Shown: positions 37,013 through 45,811, numbered from the stretch's first letter. The stretch: 64,000 bases of DNA from Fontisubflavum oceani (GCF_030407165.1 NZ_CP129111.1:2728001-2792000), one strand, 5' to 3'. Numbers and translations: made by a program. The notes: generated by a model not told the origin, from the sequence alone.

Positions 37013-38584
37013 ATGAAGAACATCCTCTTCATCATGGCGGACCAGCTTCGCTACGACTATCTCGGTTGTGCCGGCCATCAATCACTGGAAACGCCGAATA
37101 TTGACGCCCTGGCGGCGCGCGGTGTTCGCTTCTCGCAGGCCTATGTGCAATCGCCCGTCTGTGGCCCGTCGCGGATGTGTTTCTATACAGGCCGTTATAT
37201 CTCCACCCATGGCGCCACCTGGAACTATGTGCCGCTGCCGACCTCAGAGATGACCATGGGCGATCATCTGCGCCCGCTTGGGACCGATGTCTTGCTGGTC
37301 GGCAAAAGCCATGTCACCCCAAACCTCGACGGTCTGGCGCGCCTGGGCATCGACCCAAACACTAAGGAGGGCCGCCTGGTGGCAGAAGGCGGCTTTCGCG
37401 TGTTCGAACGCGATGACGGGATCCATGCCGATGCCGCCGTCAAGCCGGATTACGCTTATAATCAATACCTTGAGGAGCACGGCCTCGGAGGTCCGAACCC
37501 GTGGCACTACCGAGCGAATGCCACCGGCGACGCGGAGCCGAAATCCGGCTGGTATCTGCAGAATGTCGGCGCGGCCGCGCGTGTCCCGGCGGAACACTCC
37601 GAGACGGCTTACATGACCAATCGCGCGATGGAGTGCATCGCCGCACAGACCGACCAATGGTGCCTGCATCTGAGCTATATCAAACCACACTGGCCATATG
37701 TGGCACCGGCGCCCTATCACGCGATGTACGGGGCCGCGGATGTGCCCCCTGCCCTACGTGACCCGCGAGAGCTGGAGGATCCCCACCCTGTGCTCGCCGC
37801 CTATCACGCGCGCGAGGAATGCCGGACTTTCTGCAGGGACGAGGCGCGCGACACGGTGATCCCCATTTACATGGGCATGATCAAACAGATCGATGACGAG
37901 ATCGGGCGTCTTGTGGCCTTCCTCGAAGACCGCGGCGAGCTTGATCAGACCTTGATCGTCTTTACCAGCGATCACGGCGATTACCTTGGCGATCATTGGT
38001 TGGGCGACAAGGAGATGTTCCATCGCCAATCGACGCGTATCCCGCTCATTGTGGTCGATCCCGACGCAGCGGCGGACGGCACGCGCGGCACCGTCTCCGC
38101 GCGCCCCGTCGAAGCTATTGATCTGTTGCCGAGCTTCGTTGACTGGCTCGGCGGTGAGGTGCCCGATCACATCCTAGAGGGCCAGTCGTTGCTGCCCTTG
38201 CTGCACGGGCAAGATATCCCCTGGAGGGACACGGTTTTCAGCGAGCTGGACTATTCCTTCCGGCAGCAGCGCCGCGAGTTGAATGTCCCACCGCACGCCG
38301 CACGCGCTTATAATCTACGCAATGCGCGCTGGAACTATGTCTATTTCGAAGGTTTTCCGCCACAACTCTTCGACCTGGAAACTGATCCTGATGAGTTCGT
38401 CGATCTCGGCCGCGACCCGGCCTATTCAGACATCTGTGCCGGACTTGAAGCGCGCCTGTTCGCGTGGTTGCGCGCTCGCAAACGTCGCGCGACGATCTCA
38501 GACGCAGCGATCGAGGCAAAGACCGAAAGCTGGCGCAAGAATGGCGTCTTCGCTGGCGCATGGAGCCCTGAGGACCACGAATGA
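37013..38584 (+). CDS. Type I sulfatase / phosphonate monoester hydrolase-like enzyme
   Basis: Alkaline-phosphatase-superfamily hydrolase of 523 residues. The formylglycine motif CGPSR begins at Cys50, so the enzyme should need a formylglycine-generating enzyme. Other metal and active-site marks: FIMADQLRYDYLG, LLVGKSHVTP, HLSYIKPHWPY, FTSDHGDYLGDHWLGDKEM. The layout and the C-terminal FDLETDPDEFVDLGRDPAY resemble rhizobial phosphonate monoester hydrolases and choline-sulfatase-like enzymes. No signal peptide is seen, so it acts in the cytoplasm on an imported ester. Starts five bases after the lactonase stop. Confidence 0.87.
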   Translation: MKNILFIMADQLRYDYLGCAGHQSLETPNIDALAARGVRFSQAYVQSPVCGPSRMCFYTGRYISTHGATWNYVPLPTSEMTMGDHLRPLGTDVLLVGKSHVTPNLDGLARLGIDPNTKEGRLVAEGGFRVFERDDGIHADAAVKPDYAYNQYLEEHGLGGPNPWHYRANATGDAEPKSGWYLQNVGAAARVPAEHSETAYMTNRAMECIAAQTDQWCLHLSYIKPHWPYVAPAPYHAMYGAADVPPALRDPRELEDPHPVLAAYHAREECRTFCRDEARDTVIPIYMGMIKQIDDEIGRLVAFLEDRGELDQTLIVFTSDHGDYLGDHWLGDKEMFHRQSTRIPLIVVDPDAAADGTRGTVSARPVEAIDLLPSFVDWLGGEVPDHILEGQSLLPLLHGQDIPWRDTVFSELDYSFRQQRRELNVPPHAARAYNLRNARWNYVYFEGFPPQLFDLETDPDEFVDLGRDPAYSDICAGLEARLFAWLRARKRRATISDAAIEAKTESWRKNGVFAGAWSPEDHE

Positions 38585-39237
38585 TTGTTGATGTGCGCCG
38601 TTACACCCTGAAACCGGGACATCTCTCCCCCTATCTCAGCCGCTATGGCGCGGCGGGCTACGCGGCACAGGAACGCCATCTGGGCACGGCTCTGGGCTGG
38701 TTCATTGCCGATGTCGGCCCACAAAACCATGTCCTTCACCTATGGGGATATGACGACACCAAAGACATGGAAACCCGACGCGCCGCCATGGCTCAAGACC
38801 CTGAATGGATCTCTGTCAGACAGGATTTCAAGGGCCTGTTCTCCGCTCAAGAGACCGAGGTGATGCGGCAAATCCCTGACCTGCCCTATACCCGGTCCGC
38901 GACCGCGCCGGGCCTCGTGGACGTTCGCTGCTACACACTTCATCATGGTGACATGTCCGCGTTCCTCGACATCCTCAGAACCCGGTCCGCGCTTGTCCAG
39001 GCCCGGCACTGGACGGACAACATCACCTATCTGATTAGTCAGACCGGCAGACAGAACCGTATCCTGCATATCTGGGGCCACGCCGATCACGCCGAGCGCC
39101 TTGCCCGGCGGCAAGCCCTTCTGGCCGACCCCGACTGGCAAGACTGCATGAAGGCCTTCCTTCCGATGATGGCCGATATGCAGACCTTCACGGCGACGCC
39201 GGCTCCGTTCTGGACCCGACCGGAAAGGAGGGCCTGA
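38581..39237 (+). CDS. NIPSNAP family protein with two ferredoxin-like repeats
   Basis: 218 residues made of two similar halves. Half one: VDVRRYTLKPGHLSPYL and NHVLHLWGYDDTKDMETRRA. Half two: VDVRCYTLHHGDMSAFLDIL and NRILHIWGHADHAERLARRQ. These are dimeric alpha/beta-barrel halves, as in NIPSNAP proteins. Function unknown; such genes often sit in catabolic operons. ATGA overlap with the sulfatase. Confidence 0.83.
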   Translation: MIVDVRRYTLKPGHLSPYLSRYGAAGYAAQERHLGTALGWFIADVGPQNHVLHLWGYDDTKDMETRRAAMAQDPEWISVRQDFKGLFSAQETEVMRQIPDLPYTRSATAPGLVDVRCYTLHHGDMSAFLDILRTRSALVQARHWTDNITYLISQTGRQNRILHIWGHADHAERLARRQALLADPDWQDCMKAFLPMMADMQTFTATPAPFWTRPERRA

Positions 39238-39240
39238 GCC

Positions 39241-40020
39241 ATGGATCTTCGGCTGACGGGAAAACGCGCCTTGGTGACCGGCGCTTTGGGCGGTGTTGGC
39301 CGCGCCACGGTCAACACTCTTATTGCCGAGGGTGCATTGGTCTTTGCCACCGACCTCGCGCCGACAACGGACGTCTGGGACGACACCGGCGGGGTAACCT
39401 ATCACCCGGCAGAGTTGCGCGATCCGGACGCGATCCAGGGCCTTGCAGCCGCCGCACAGGATGCGCTTGGCGGTCCGGTCGAGATTTGCATCAACAATGC
39501 CGCCATTACCCACAGGACCGATTTCCTCGATATGGAAGGCGAGGATTTCGACCGTGTCTATGAAATCAACCTGCGGGCGCCGTTTCTGTTGGGACAAGCC
39601 GTCGCCCGGGCGATGGTCGCCGCGGGCGACCCCGGCAGCATCGTTAATATCGGATCGGTTAACGCGCAACTCGCGCTCCCTGACAATGCGGCCTATGTGG
39701 CCAGCAAAGGCGGCCTCTTGCAGCTGACCCGCGCCATGGCCATCGCGCTGGCCCCCGATGGCATCCGCGTGAACATGGTGGCCCCCGGCAGCATCGACAC
39801 GCCCCTGCAACGCAAAGGGCAATCCCGCTCTCCCGCGCTCCGCGCCCGGGTTCTATCACGTACTCCGCTCGGCCGCCTTGGGGCCCCGGAGGAAGTCGCC
39901 GACGCGATCATCTACATGGCAAGCCCCCGTTCCAGCTACATCACCGGCGAATGCCTGTTCGTCGATGGCGGGCGCATGCCGCTCAATTTCACCATGCCGG
40001 GTCCCGGCACGAACACCTGA
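39241..40020 (+). CDS. Short-chain dehydrogenase/reductase
   Basis: NAD(P)-dependent oxidoreductase of 259 residues. Cofactor motif TGALGGVG (about 13-20), then NNAA, the serine in NIGSVNAQL and the catalytic pair in AAYVASKGG, and the C-terminal SSYITGECLFVDGG. In this operon the likely task is oxidation of a sugar or sugar-acid hydroxyl before lactone hydrolysis. Three bases after the NIPSNAP gene. Confidence 0.9.
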   Translation: MDLRLTGKRALVTGALGGVGRATVNTLIAEGALVFATDLAPTTDVWDDTGGVTYHPAELRDPDAIQGLAAAAQDALGGPVEICINNAAITHRTDFLDMEGEDFDRVYEINLRAPFLLGQAVARAMVAAGDPGSIVNIGSVNAQLALPDNAAYVASKGGLLQLTRAMAIALAPDGIRVNMVAPGSIDTPLQRKGQSRSPALRARVLSRTPLGRLGAPEEVADAIIYMASPRSSYITGECLFVDGGRMPLNFTMPGPGTNT

Positions 40021-40037
40021 CCCAACGGAGGCCTCCA

Positions 40038-41585
40038 ATGTCCAAAGGACAGCACCTCATCGCCGGGACATGGATCGACGGCGAAGACACATTCAGGAAC
40101 ACCCCCATCGCCGGTGCGGCCGAAGCCTTCGCCAAGGGCACACCCGCCCTCATCGAACGCGCCGCTGTTGCCGCCGAAGACGCTTGTGCCGCCTTTGCCG
40201 CCACCAACCGGGCCGAACGGGCGGCGTTGCTGCGTGACATTGCAGTCCGCATCGACGCCGTCGGCGATGCCATCACCGAGATTGGAACCCGTGAGACCGG
40301 CCTTCCGGCGGCGCGGCTGGAAGGCGAGCGCGGGCGCACGGTCGGCCAACTTCGGCTCTTTGCCGACCACATCGACGCGGGCGATTACCTTGACCGGCGC
40401 CATGATCCGGCCATGCCAGACAGAACGCCACTGCCGCGCCCGGAGCTGCATATGATCCAGCGCCCGATTGGCCCCGTCGCCGTCTTCGGCGCCTCCAACT
40501 TCCCGCTGGCATTCTCGGTCGCAGGCGGCGATACGGCCTCGGCTCTGGCTGCCGGATGCCCTGTCGTCGTTAAGGGTCATGAAGCCCACCCCGGAACGTC
40601 CGAAGTCGTGGCCGAAGCGATCGCCGAGGCGATCGCCGCCGCCGGTTTACCTGGGGGCGTGTTTTCACTTGTCCATGGCGGCGATCACGCCGTCGGTACG
40701 GCGCTTGTCACCCATCCGCTGATCCGCGCCGTCGGTTTCACCGGGTCGCTCGGCGCAGGCCGCACGCTGTTCGACATGTGCGCAAACCGGGCCGAACCAA
40801 TCCCCTTCTACGGCGAGTTGGGCAGCATCAATCCGGTCTTTCTGATGCCTGCGGCGCTTTCGGCCCGGGGCGTTGAGATCGCCAAGGCTTGGGCCGGATC
40901 GCTGACCATGGGGGCCGGGCAATTCTGCACCAACCCGGGTGTTGCCATCGCCATCGAGGGTGCCGACGCGGACATCTTCGCCGCTGAGACGGCCGCGGCC
41001 TTGTCCGGTGTCGCGGCGCAAACCATGCTGACAGACGGCATCGCCTCGGCCTACCGCGCAGGGCGGGACATGCTTGTCGGCGCCCCCCGCGTGGAAACGC
41101 TCTTTGTCTCGGACGATGCGTCGCGAGCTGCGGGCCCGGATCTGTTCCGTGTTTCGGCCCGGGACTGGATGGCGGACGACACCCTCCGCCACGAGGTTTT
41201 CGGACCCGCCGCGATACTGGTGGTGGCGGCAGATAGTGCCGAAATGGAAACTGTCGCCGCCCAGCTCGACGGGCAGTTGACGGCCACCCTGCAGATGGAC
41301 GATGCGGATCACGATGCGGTGCGCCACCTTCTCCCCAGTCTGGAGAGAAAGGCGGGGCGCATCCTGTTCAACGGGTTTCCAACCGGCGTCGAAGTGGCTG
41401 ACGCCATGGTCCATGGCGGTCCCTATCCGGCCTCGACCAACTTCGGACAGACCTCGGTGGGAACACTCGCGATCAGACGTTGGCTTCGACCGGTCTGCTA
41501 CCAGAACACGCCGGAGGCGCTACTGCCGAGCGATCTCAGATCGTCCTTCGTCAGGGTTTCTGGCACGAAGAGCGGCCTAGTTTAG
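40038..41585 (+). CDS. 2-Oxoglutarate semialdehyde (2,5-dioxovalerate) dehydrogenase, NADP type
   Basis: Aldehyde dehydrogenase of 515 residues that forms 2-oxoglutarate, the last step of several non-phosphorylative pentose and sugar-acid pathways. The subfamily is marked by VFGASNFPLAFSVAGGDTAS and ALAAGCPVVVKGHEAHPGTS. The catalytic cysteine is in GAGQFCTNPG, and the end reads PYPASTNFGQTSVGTLAIRR. GGAGG precedes the ATG. The matching dehydratases are not in this window, so the pathway is incomplete here. Confidence 0.88.
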   Translation: MSKGQHLIAGTWIDGEDTFRNTPIAGAAEAFAKGTPALIERAAVAAEDACAAFAATNRAERAALLRDIAVRIDAVGDAITEIGTRETGLPAARLEGERGRTVGQLRLFADHIDAGDYLDRRHDPAMPDRTPLPRPELHMIQRPIGPVAVFGASNFPLAFSVAGGDTASALAAGCPVVVKGHEAHPGTSEVVAEAIAEAIAAAGLPGGVFSLVHGGDHAVGTALVTHPLIRAVGFTGSLGAGRTLFDMCANRAEPIPFYGELGSINPVFLMPAALSARGVEIAKAWAGSLTMGAGQFCTNPGVAIAIEGADADIFAAETAAALSGVAAQTMLTDGIASAYRAGRDMLVGAPRVETLFVSDDASRAAGPDLFRVSARDWMADDTLRHEVFGPAAILVVAADSAEMETVAAQLDGQLTATLQMDDADHDAVRHLLPSLERKAGRILFNGFPTGVEVADAMVHGGPYPASTNFGQTSVGTLAIRRWLRPVCYQNTPEALLPSDLRSSFVRVSGTKSGLV

Positions 41586-41734
41586 GAGAGATTTTGGCCT
41601 CTCTGTTTGATTACACTATGCGGCACGTTTTCTGTGTTGTACCCGACGCGCTTCGAGTGTCTTTCGTTTGATCCTTCCCCTTTGTTGTGGAAGGGCCTTG
41701 TCGCGCCCGGAGTAGACATCCGCGAGTGTGACGT

Positions 41735-42068
41735 TGTCGCTGACCACAACGCAGGAATGCCTCCGCATTTCTGCGATCCGATCCAATTCTCGCGCGACCC
41801 GAGTGCCTGAGAGCAACATGTCCACGACGGCAGCCCGGCATTCCTGGCTGAAATCACCGATGACGCAAAGGATGCGGAACCACGGGGCGTCCGAGAATGC
41901 GTCCAACATGAGACCGAGCGGCCAGTGTTTGTTTGGCCACTGCGGAATCGCCTTAGAGGCTCTCGTACCGATCGCACGCTTGCGTCCGCTCTGTTTTGCG
42001 TGAGGCCAAACCCATCGGTTCCGATGCGCTTCAATCTGACTAAACCCGCGCAACCGCCAAATGCACAA
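41735..42068 (-). pseudogene. IS3-type transposase (OrfB) remnant
   Basis: Minus-strand codons read RKRAIGTRA, then PNKHWPLGLMLDAFSDAPWF, RILCVIGDFSQECRAAVVDM, LLSGTRVARELDRIAE and VVVSDN: the first part of the DDE integrase core of IS3-family OrfB. The usual SDNGTE continuation and the remaining catalytic residues are missing, and so is the N-terminal half. No inverted repeats seen. It lies just inside the right copy of the dusA repeat. The rest of 41586-42151 has no gene I can support. Confidence 0.7.
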
Positions 42069-42151
42069 TATGGCGCCTCAGAAGGCGACTTCACGGTGCA
42101 CGCACGGTACACAAAATACTCTTAAGATATTGAAAAGATAAATTAACCCGC

Positions 42152-42224
42152 CCAATCTATCATCGGGGCGATGGAAAGCCTCGCATTTTGTCTTGTTGAT
42201 AATCTCTGTATCTTCAAACCGTTG
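42152..42224. repeat. Right copy of the dusA 5'-end repeat (displaced dusA start)
   Basis: On the minus strand this reads, in frame, RQNARLSIAPMIDWAG then a stop, against KQHAKLSIAPMMDWTD in intact dusA. The start codon is lost (ACA at its place). The 17 identical bases are 42159-42175. Similarity goes on into the region upstream of dusA (CTGTATCTTCAAACCGTTG here). Same orientation as dusA, about 23.1 kb away. The DNA from 42225 to 42376 holds nothing I can name. Confidence 0.75.
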
Positions 42225-42376
42225 ACACACGTTGTTGAAGTGTTTGAGTCCCCCGGCTCCGATCATCGTGCAAGCCAATGACCTCTCACGACACAGATAG
42301 CGCAGGGGAAACAGCGTCCTTCATTAAGCTCCCTTCTAAAACTGGGCTGAAACAGCGATGTTCAAGGAAGCCAGCT

Positions 42377-42399
42377 CTCCACCTCTCCCAGAGGTGGAG
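42377..42399 (-). terminator. Hairpin at the end of the nqr operon
   Basis: Perfect 10-bp stem CTCCACCTCT / AGAGGTGGAG with a 3-base loop, about 30 bp after the stop of the CBS gene. No long T-run, but position and stem strength suit a terminator. Confidence 0.55.
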
Positions 42400-42429
42400 C
42401 GGATCGGCGAGGCTGAAACGAGGTGCCCC

Positions 42430-42828
42430 TCAGCCCCAGTTCTCGGCCAATCCACGCAGAATATCGGTGCGGCTGATCAGCCCAAGGAGTCGCCCGTCTT
42501 CCACCACGGGAAAGCGCCGATACGGGCCGTTAAGAAACTGCTGACAGGCGGTGAGAAGGTCCAGGTTGGGGTCCATCGTCACAACATCTTTGGCCATATA
42601 GGCGGAGACGGGTTTGCCCCATTCGCGATAGTAGCTGGCTTCCAACGCCGCGCGCAGACCGTCCTTCTCCGTCAGAATACCGACCAGCCGCCCCGCTTTG
42701 TCGACCACCGGCGCGCCCGAGATCTTGTGATCCAACAAGACATGAACGGCGCTGTTGATCTCTTGCTCCGGGCTGAGCGTGACCAACGTGCGATTCATGT
42801 AATCGGAAACGAGGCTGAGCGTGCTCAT
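42430..42828 (-). CDS. Two-CBS-domain protein
   Basis: 132-residue protein made of two CBS motifs (MNRTLVTLSPEQEINSAVHV with HKISGAPVVD; MAKDVVTMDPNLDLLTACQQ with RRFPVVEDGRLLGLISRTDI). CBS pairs bind adenine nucleotides. The ATG overlaps the nqrM stop and AGGGGGG precedes it, so it is part of the nqr operon; it may sense cellular energy or NAD(H) state, which is inference. Confidence 0.88.
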   Translation of the reverse strand: MSTLSLVSDYMNRTLVTLSPEQEINSAVHVLLDHKISGAPVVDKAGRLVGILTEKDGLRAALEASYYREWGKPVSAYMAKDVVTMDPNLDLLTACQQFLNGPYRRFPVVEDGRLLGLISRTDILRGLAENWG

Positions 42829-42998
42829 CCCCCCTGCCCTCCGCCACCGGATTTCGGGCAAGCCGCGCAGCCGCCCGGCACCGCGCAAGATATCCCGCCG
42901 CAGGACCCTTTGATCGGCCCGCGCCCGAGCAAAACACCGATCGCAAGGCCCAAGATCATCAAACCGATGAGCGCCAAGGTGAACAGAAATGTCGTCAT
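42825..42998 (-). CDS. nqrM: NqrM-like Na+-NQR maturation protein (short gene)
   Basis: 57 residues: MTTFLFTLALIGLMILGLAI as a single membrane helix, then GRGPIKGSCGGISC and a C-terminal GGCAACPKS. The helix plus KGSCGG and a CxxC pair is the NqrM pattern; NqrM delivers the iron centre that sits between NqrD and NqrE. AAAGGAGA precedes the ATG, and the stop overlaps the CBS gene start (ATGA). It lies between apbE and the CBS gene, as expected for nqr maturation. Confidence 0.85.
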   Translation of the reverse strand: MTTFLFTLALIGLMILGLAIGVLLGRGPIKGSCGGISCAVPGGCAACPKSGGGGQGG

Positions 42999-43022
42999 GC
43001 CGCTGTCTCCTTTCCGATCCTC

Positions 43023-43991
43023 TCAGGCCACGACATGGTCGGCAAAATCACCGGTCATGACAGTTTGCCCCGCCGTAGCCGCATCGAGGATGAAGAGTGC
43101 CGAGACCCCATTGGCCCGCGCGAACGCGGGGCCGCCTGCGCCCATCGCCAGCAGCGCCGTGGCCATGGCGTCCGCCTCCATCCCCGTCGGGGCTAGGACA
43201 GAGACCGAAGCCGCGAAGCCTACCGCCGGGCGGGTGCTGCCCGGATCGATCACATGGCTGAGCGCGATGTCTCCCGAAACACCGTTGGCCCGATGTCCGG
43301 ATGTGGCCAGCGCCAGCGCACCCGGCGTCACGATTGTGTGCACGGCAAAGCCAGGTACCAAGGGGTCTTCGATGGCCACCTGCCAGGGTCGTCCCGACGG
43401 GTGCCGCCCGATCGCGCGCACCTCGCCGCCGAGTTCAAGCAGCATGTCCTCAGCGCCCTGCGCCACCAGCCCATCGGCTAAGAGATCCAGGGCAAAGCCT
43501 TTCGCAATCCCGCAGAGGTCGAGTGTGACACCCGGCACCTGCTTCCGCACCGACTCCGCACCCAGAACGATCGCCTCGGCACTGCCCACCTGCCCGGTGA
43601 TTGGTCCGAAGCCAAAACGCTGCACCTGCGGCCCGATTGTCGGGTCAAAGGCGCCCTCTGTCGCCTGGTGAATCTCCAAAGCGGTGCGCACGACATGCGC
43701 CATCGGGGCTGGAACCGCGATCTCCTGCCCGACTTCCGCGCGATTGAAGCGCGACAATGGTGAGGTCTGCCGATAAGGCGACATGGCTGCATCAACGGCG
43801 GCGATTTGGTGGCTGATCCAGGGGCTGATCAAAGCCGGATCTCGACCGCCAGAGACCAGCCGCCACGTGCTACCAAAAGCCGGGCCGCCAGCGATGCGCG
43901 CGCCGGTTGCGCCGGTGCCTGACCATCCCGCATTAGGCATCAGGCCGAGAGCCAAACCGCCAAGGATCATGTTGCGCCGGGTCTCATCCAT
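43023..43991 (-). CDS. apbE: FAD:protein FMN transferase ApbE
   Basis: Attaches FMN through a phosphoester to threonines of NqrB/NqrC-type subunits. 322 residues with an export signal (MDETRRNMILGGLALGLMPN), so it acts in the periplasm. Family marks: TLDLCGIAKGFALDLLADGL, DMLLELGGEVRAIGRHPSGR, HVIDPGSTRPA, and the late metal-site region LAPTGMEADAMATALLAMG. Three bases after nqrF. Confidence 0.93.
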   Translation of the reverse strand: MDETRRNMILGGLALGLMPNAGWSGTGATGARIAGGPAFGSTWRLVSGGRDPALISPWISHQIAAVDAAMSPYRQTSPLSRFNRAEVGQEIAVPAPMAHVVRTALEIHQATEGAFDPTIGPQVQRFGFGPITGQVGSAEAIVLGAESVRKQVPGVTLDLCGIAKGFALDLLADGLVAQGAEDMLLELGGEVRAIGRHPSGRPWQVAIEDPLVPGFAVHTIVTPGALALATSGHRANGVSGDIALSHVIDPGSTRPAVGFAASVSVLAPTGMEADAMATALLAMGAGGPAFARANGVSALFILDAATAGQTVMTGDFADHVVA

Positions 43992-43994
43992 CGC

Positions 43995-45215
43995 TCACAC
44001 TCCGAAATCATCGTTGAAGATGCGGTCGGGTTCCACGCCCAGATCGTCCAGCATCTTGAGCACCGCCGCGATCATCATCGGCGGGCCGCAGAGGTAAAAC
44101 TCGCAGTTCTCCGGGTTCGGGTGGTCGCGCAGATACCGTTCCCACACGACAGTGTGGATGAATCCGGTCGCGCCGCTCCAATCATCCTCTGGTTCGGGGT
44201 CGGACAGGGCAACGGTCCAGTCAAAATTCGTGTGCTTTTCTGCCAGCGCATCCAGCTCGTCGGCATAGAACAGATCCGCGACGCTGCGCGCGCCATACCA
44301 GAAGCTCATCTTGCGGGGGCTGTGCCGCGCCTCCAGCGTTTCGAAGATCATCGCGCGCAACGGCGCCATGCCAACCCCGCCGCCAAGGAACACCAACTCG
44401 CGGTCGCTCTCTTGCACGCGGAAGGTGCCAAAGGGCCCGGCAACAGAGACCGGATCGCCGGGCTTTACCGAAAATAGCCAGGACGACACGATCCCCGGCG
44501 GCGCGCCCGCGGCTTTTGGCGGCGGCAGGGCCAGGCGGATGTTCAAAACCACGCGCCCGGCGCTGTTATCTTCGGGTCGATTGGCGATGGAATACGCGCG
44601 GGTCACCGGCTCATCGGTACGGACGGAGAGCGGGCGGAGCGGTTCCCAGACAGTCTCAAACGGCGCAGGCATCTCTATTTGATCAAAGCTCAGATCGTAA
44701 GGTGGCGCGGTGATCTGGATGAAAGCACCCGCAAAAAGATGCTCGGCCTTCCCCTCGGGCAGATCCAGAACGATCTCCCGGATCAGCGGCGTCAGCGCAG
44801 TGACGGAGGCGACGCGGGCCTCGAAGGCCTCGGCGGCCAGCAGATCATCGCTGACATGGACCGCCATATCCCCACGTAGCGTGACTTGGCAGGCCAGATG
44901 CGTGCCATCGCGCCGCTCGGCCGGGGTCAGCCGGGCCAGCTCCACTGGCAAGGGCGGCGGGCCATCGCCGGTGATCTGAACCCGGCACAGCCCGCATGTG
45001 CCGGCCCCGGCGCAAGCCGAAGGGACCAGTACGCCGTGATCGTTCAGAGCGGTCAGAAGTTTCTGCCCGGTTACCGTTTCAATCCGGTTGGTGTCATTCA
45101 CGGTGATCGTCGTGGGGCGCGCGGGCATCATGACCCGCCGGGCTAGGATCACCACGCCGGTCAGCGCCAGGGTCATGGCAACGAGAAAGACGATACCGAG
45201 GATCAGATTGCTCAT
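43995..45215 (-). CDS. nqrF: Na+-translocating NADH:quinone oxidoreductase subunit F
   Basis: NADH-oxidising subunit of 406 residues: N-terminal helix, 2Fe-2S domain (CAGAGTCGLCRV plus the fourth cysteine in THLACQ), FAD site RAYSIANRP, and NADH domain with VFLGGGVGMAPLRAMIFE and EFYLCGPPMMIAAV. All electron-entry cofactor sites are intact, so the complex can take electrons from NADH. Confidence 0.95.
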   Translation of the reverse strand: MSNLILGIVFLVAMTLALTGVVILARRVMMPARPTTITVNDTNRIETVTGQKLLTALNDHGVLVPSACAGAGTCGLCRVQITGDGPPPLPVELARLTPAERRDGTHLACQVTLRGDMAVHVSDDLLAAEAFEARVASVTALTPLIREIVLDLPEGKAEHLFAGAFIQITAPPYDLSFDQIEMPAPFETVWEPLRPLSVRTDEPVTRAYSIANRPEDNSAGRVVLNIRLALPPPKAAGAPPGIVSSWLFSVKPGDPVSVAGPFGTFRVQESDRELVFLGGGVGMAPLRAMIFETLEARHSPRKMSFWYGARSVADLFYADELDALAEKHTNFDWTVALSDPEPEDDWSGATGFIHTVVWERYLRDHPNPENCEFYLCGPPMMIAAVLKMLDDLGVEPDRIFNDDFGV

Positions 45216-45811
45216 AGCGGCACCCTCGCAAAGGCCGCGAAGCCAAGCGACATCAGGCCGGTGACCAGGAAGGCGCTGGCCAATCCCTGCACACCTGCAG
45301 GCATATCGCTATAGCGCAAGCGCTCGCGAATGGCCGCGAAGGCGATGATTGCAAGCGCCCATCCAACACCGCTGCCAAAGCCATAGACCAGGGATTCCGG
45401 GACGGTGTATTGCCGCTCCGCCATGAAGAGGCTGCCCCCAAGGACGGCACAGTTTACAGTGATCAATGGCAGGAAGCTGCCCAAAGCGATGTAAAGGCGC
45501 GGGAAATAGCGATCGAGTGTCATCTCAAGCACTTGCACGATCGCCGCGATCACACCAATGAAGGCCACGAGCCGCAAGAAAGACAGATCGACATCGGGCA
45601 GGCCCGCCCAGGCCCAGGCCCCGTCCACCAAAGCTCCGTTCAGGATCAGGGCATTGACCGGCACCGTGATCGTCTGGACCGCGATGATGGCCAGGCCAAG
45701 CCCAACCGCCGTATCCACCCGTTCCGAGACGGCGAGGAAGGTGCAGATCCCGAGGAAATAGGCCAGCGCCAGGTTTTCCGAGAAGATCGAGGCGATCAGA
45801 AGTTCGGTCAT
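45212..45811 (-). CDS. nqrE: Na+-translocating NADH:quinone oxidoreductase subunit E
   Basis: Six-helix subunit of 199 residues, paired with NqrD. The two membrane cysteines that hold the shared iron centre are kept: YFLGICTFLAVS (Cys23) and LITVNCAVLGGSLFM (about 118). ATGA overlaps on both sides. Confidence 0.95.
   Translation of the reverse strand: MTELLIASIFSENLALAYFLGICTFLAVSERVDTAVGLGLAIIAVQTITVPVNALILNGALVDGAWAWAGLPDVDLSFLRLVAFIGVIAAIVQVLEMTLDRYFPRLYIALGSFLPLITVNCAVLGGSLFMAERQYTVPESLVYGFGSGVGWALAIIAFAAIRERLRYSDMPAGVQGLASAFLVTGLMSLGFAAFARVPL

Noticed and set aside
19115..42151. Prophage nature of the island
   Set aside because: No capsid, tail, lysis, replication or integrase genes; all cargo is metabolic.
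42358..43671. Plus-strand open frame over the CBS, nqrM and apbE genes
   Set aside because: Low-complexity Pro/Ser/Ala product; three real genes with coupled starts lie on the other strand.
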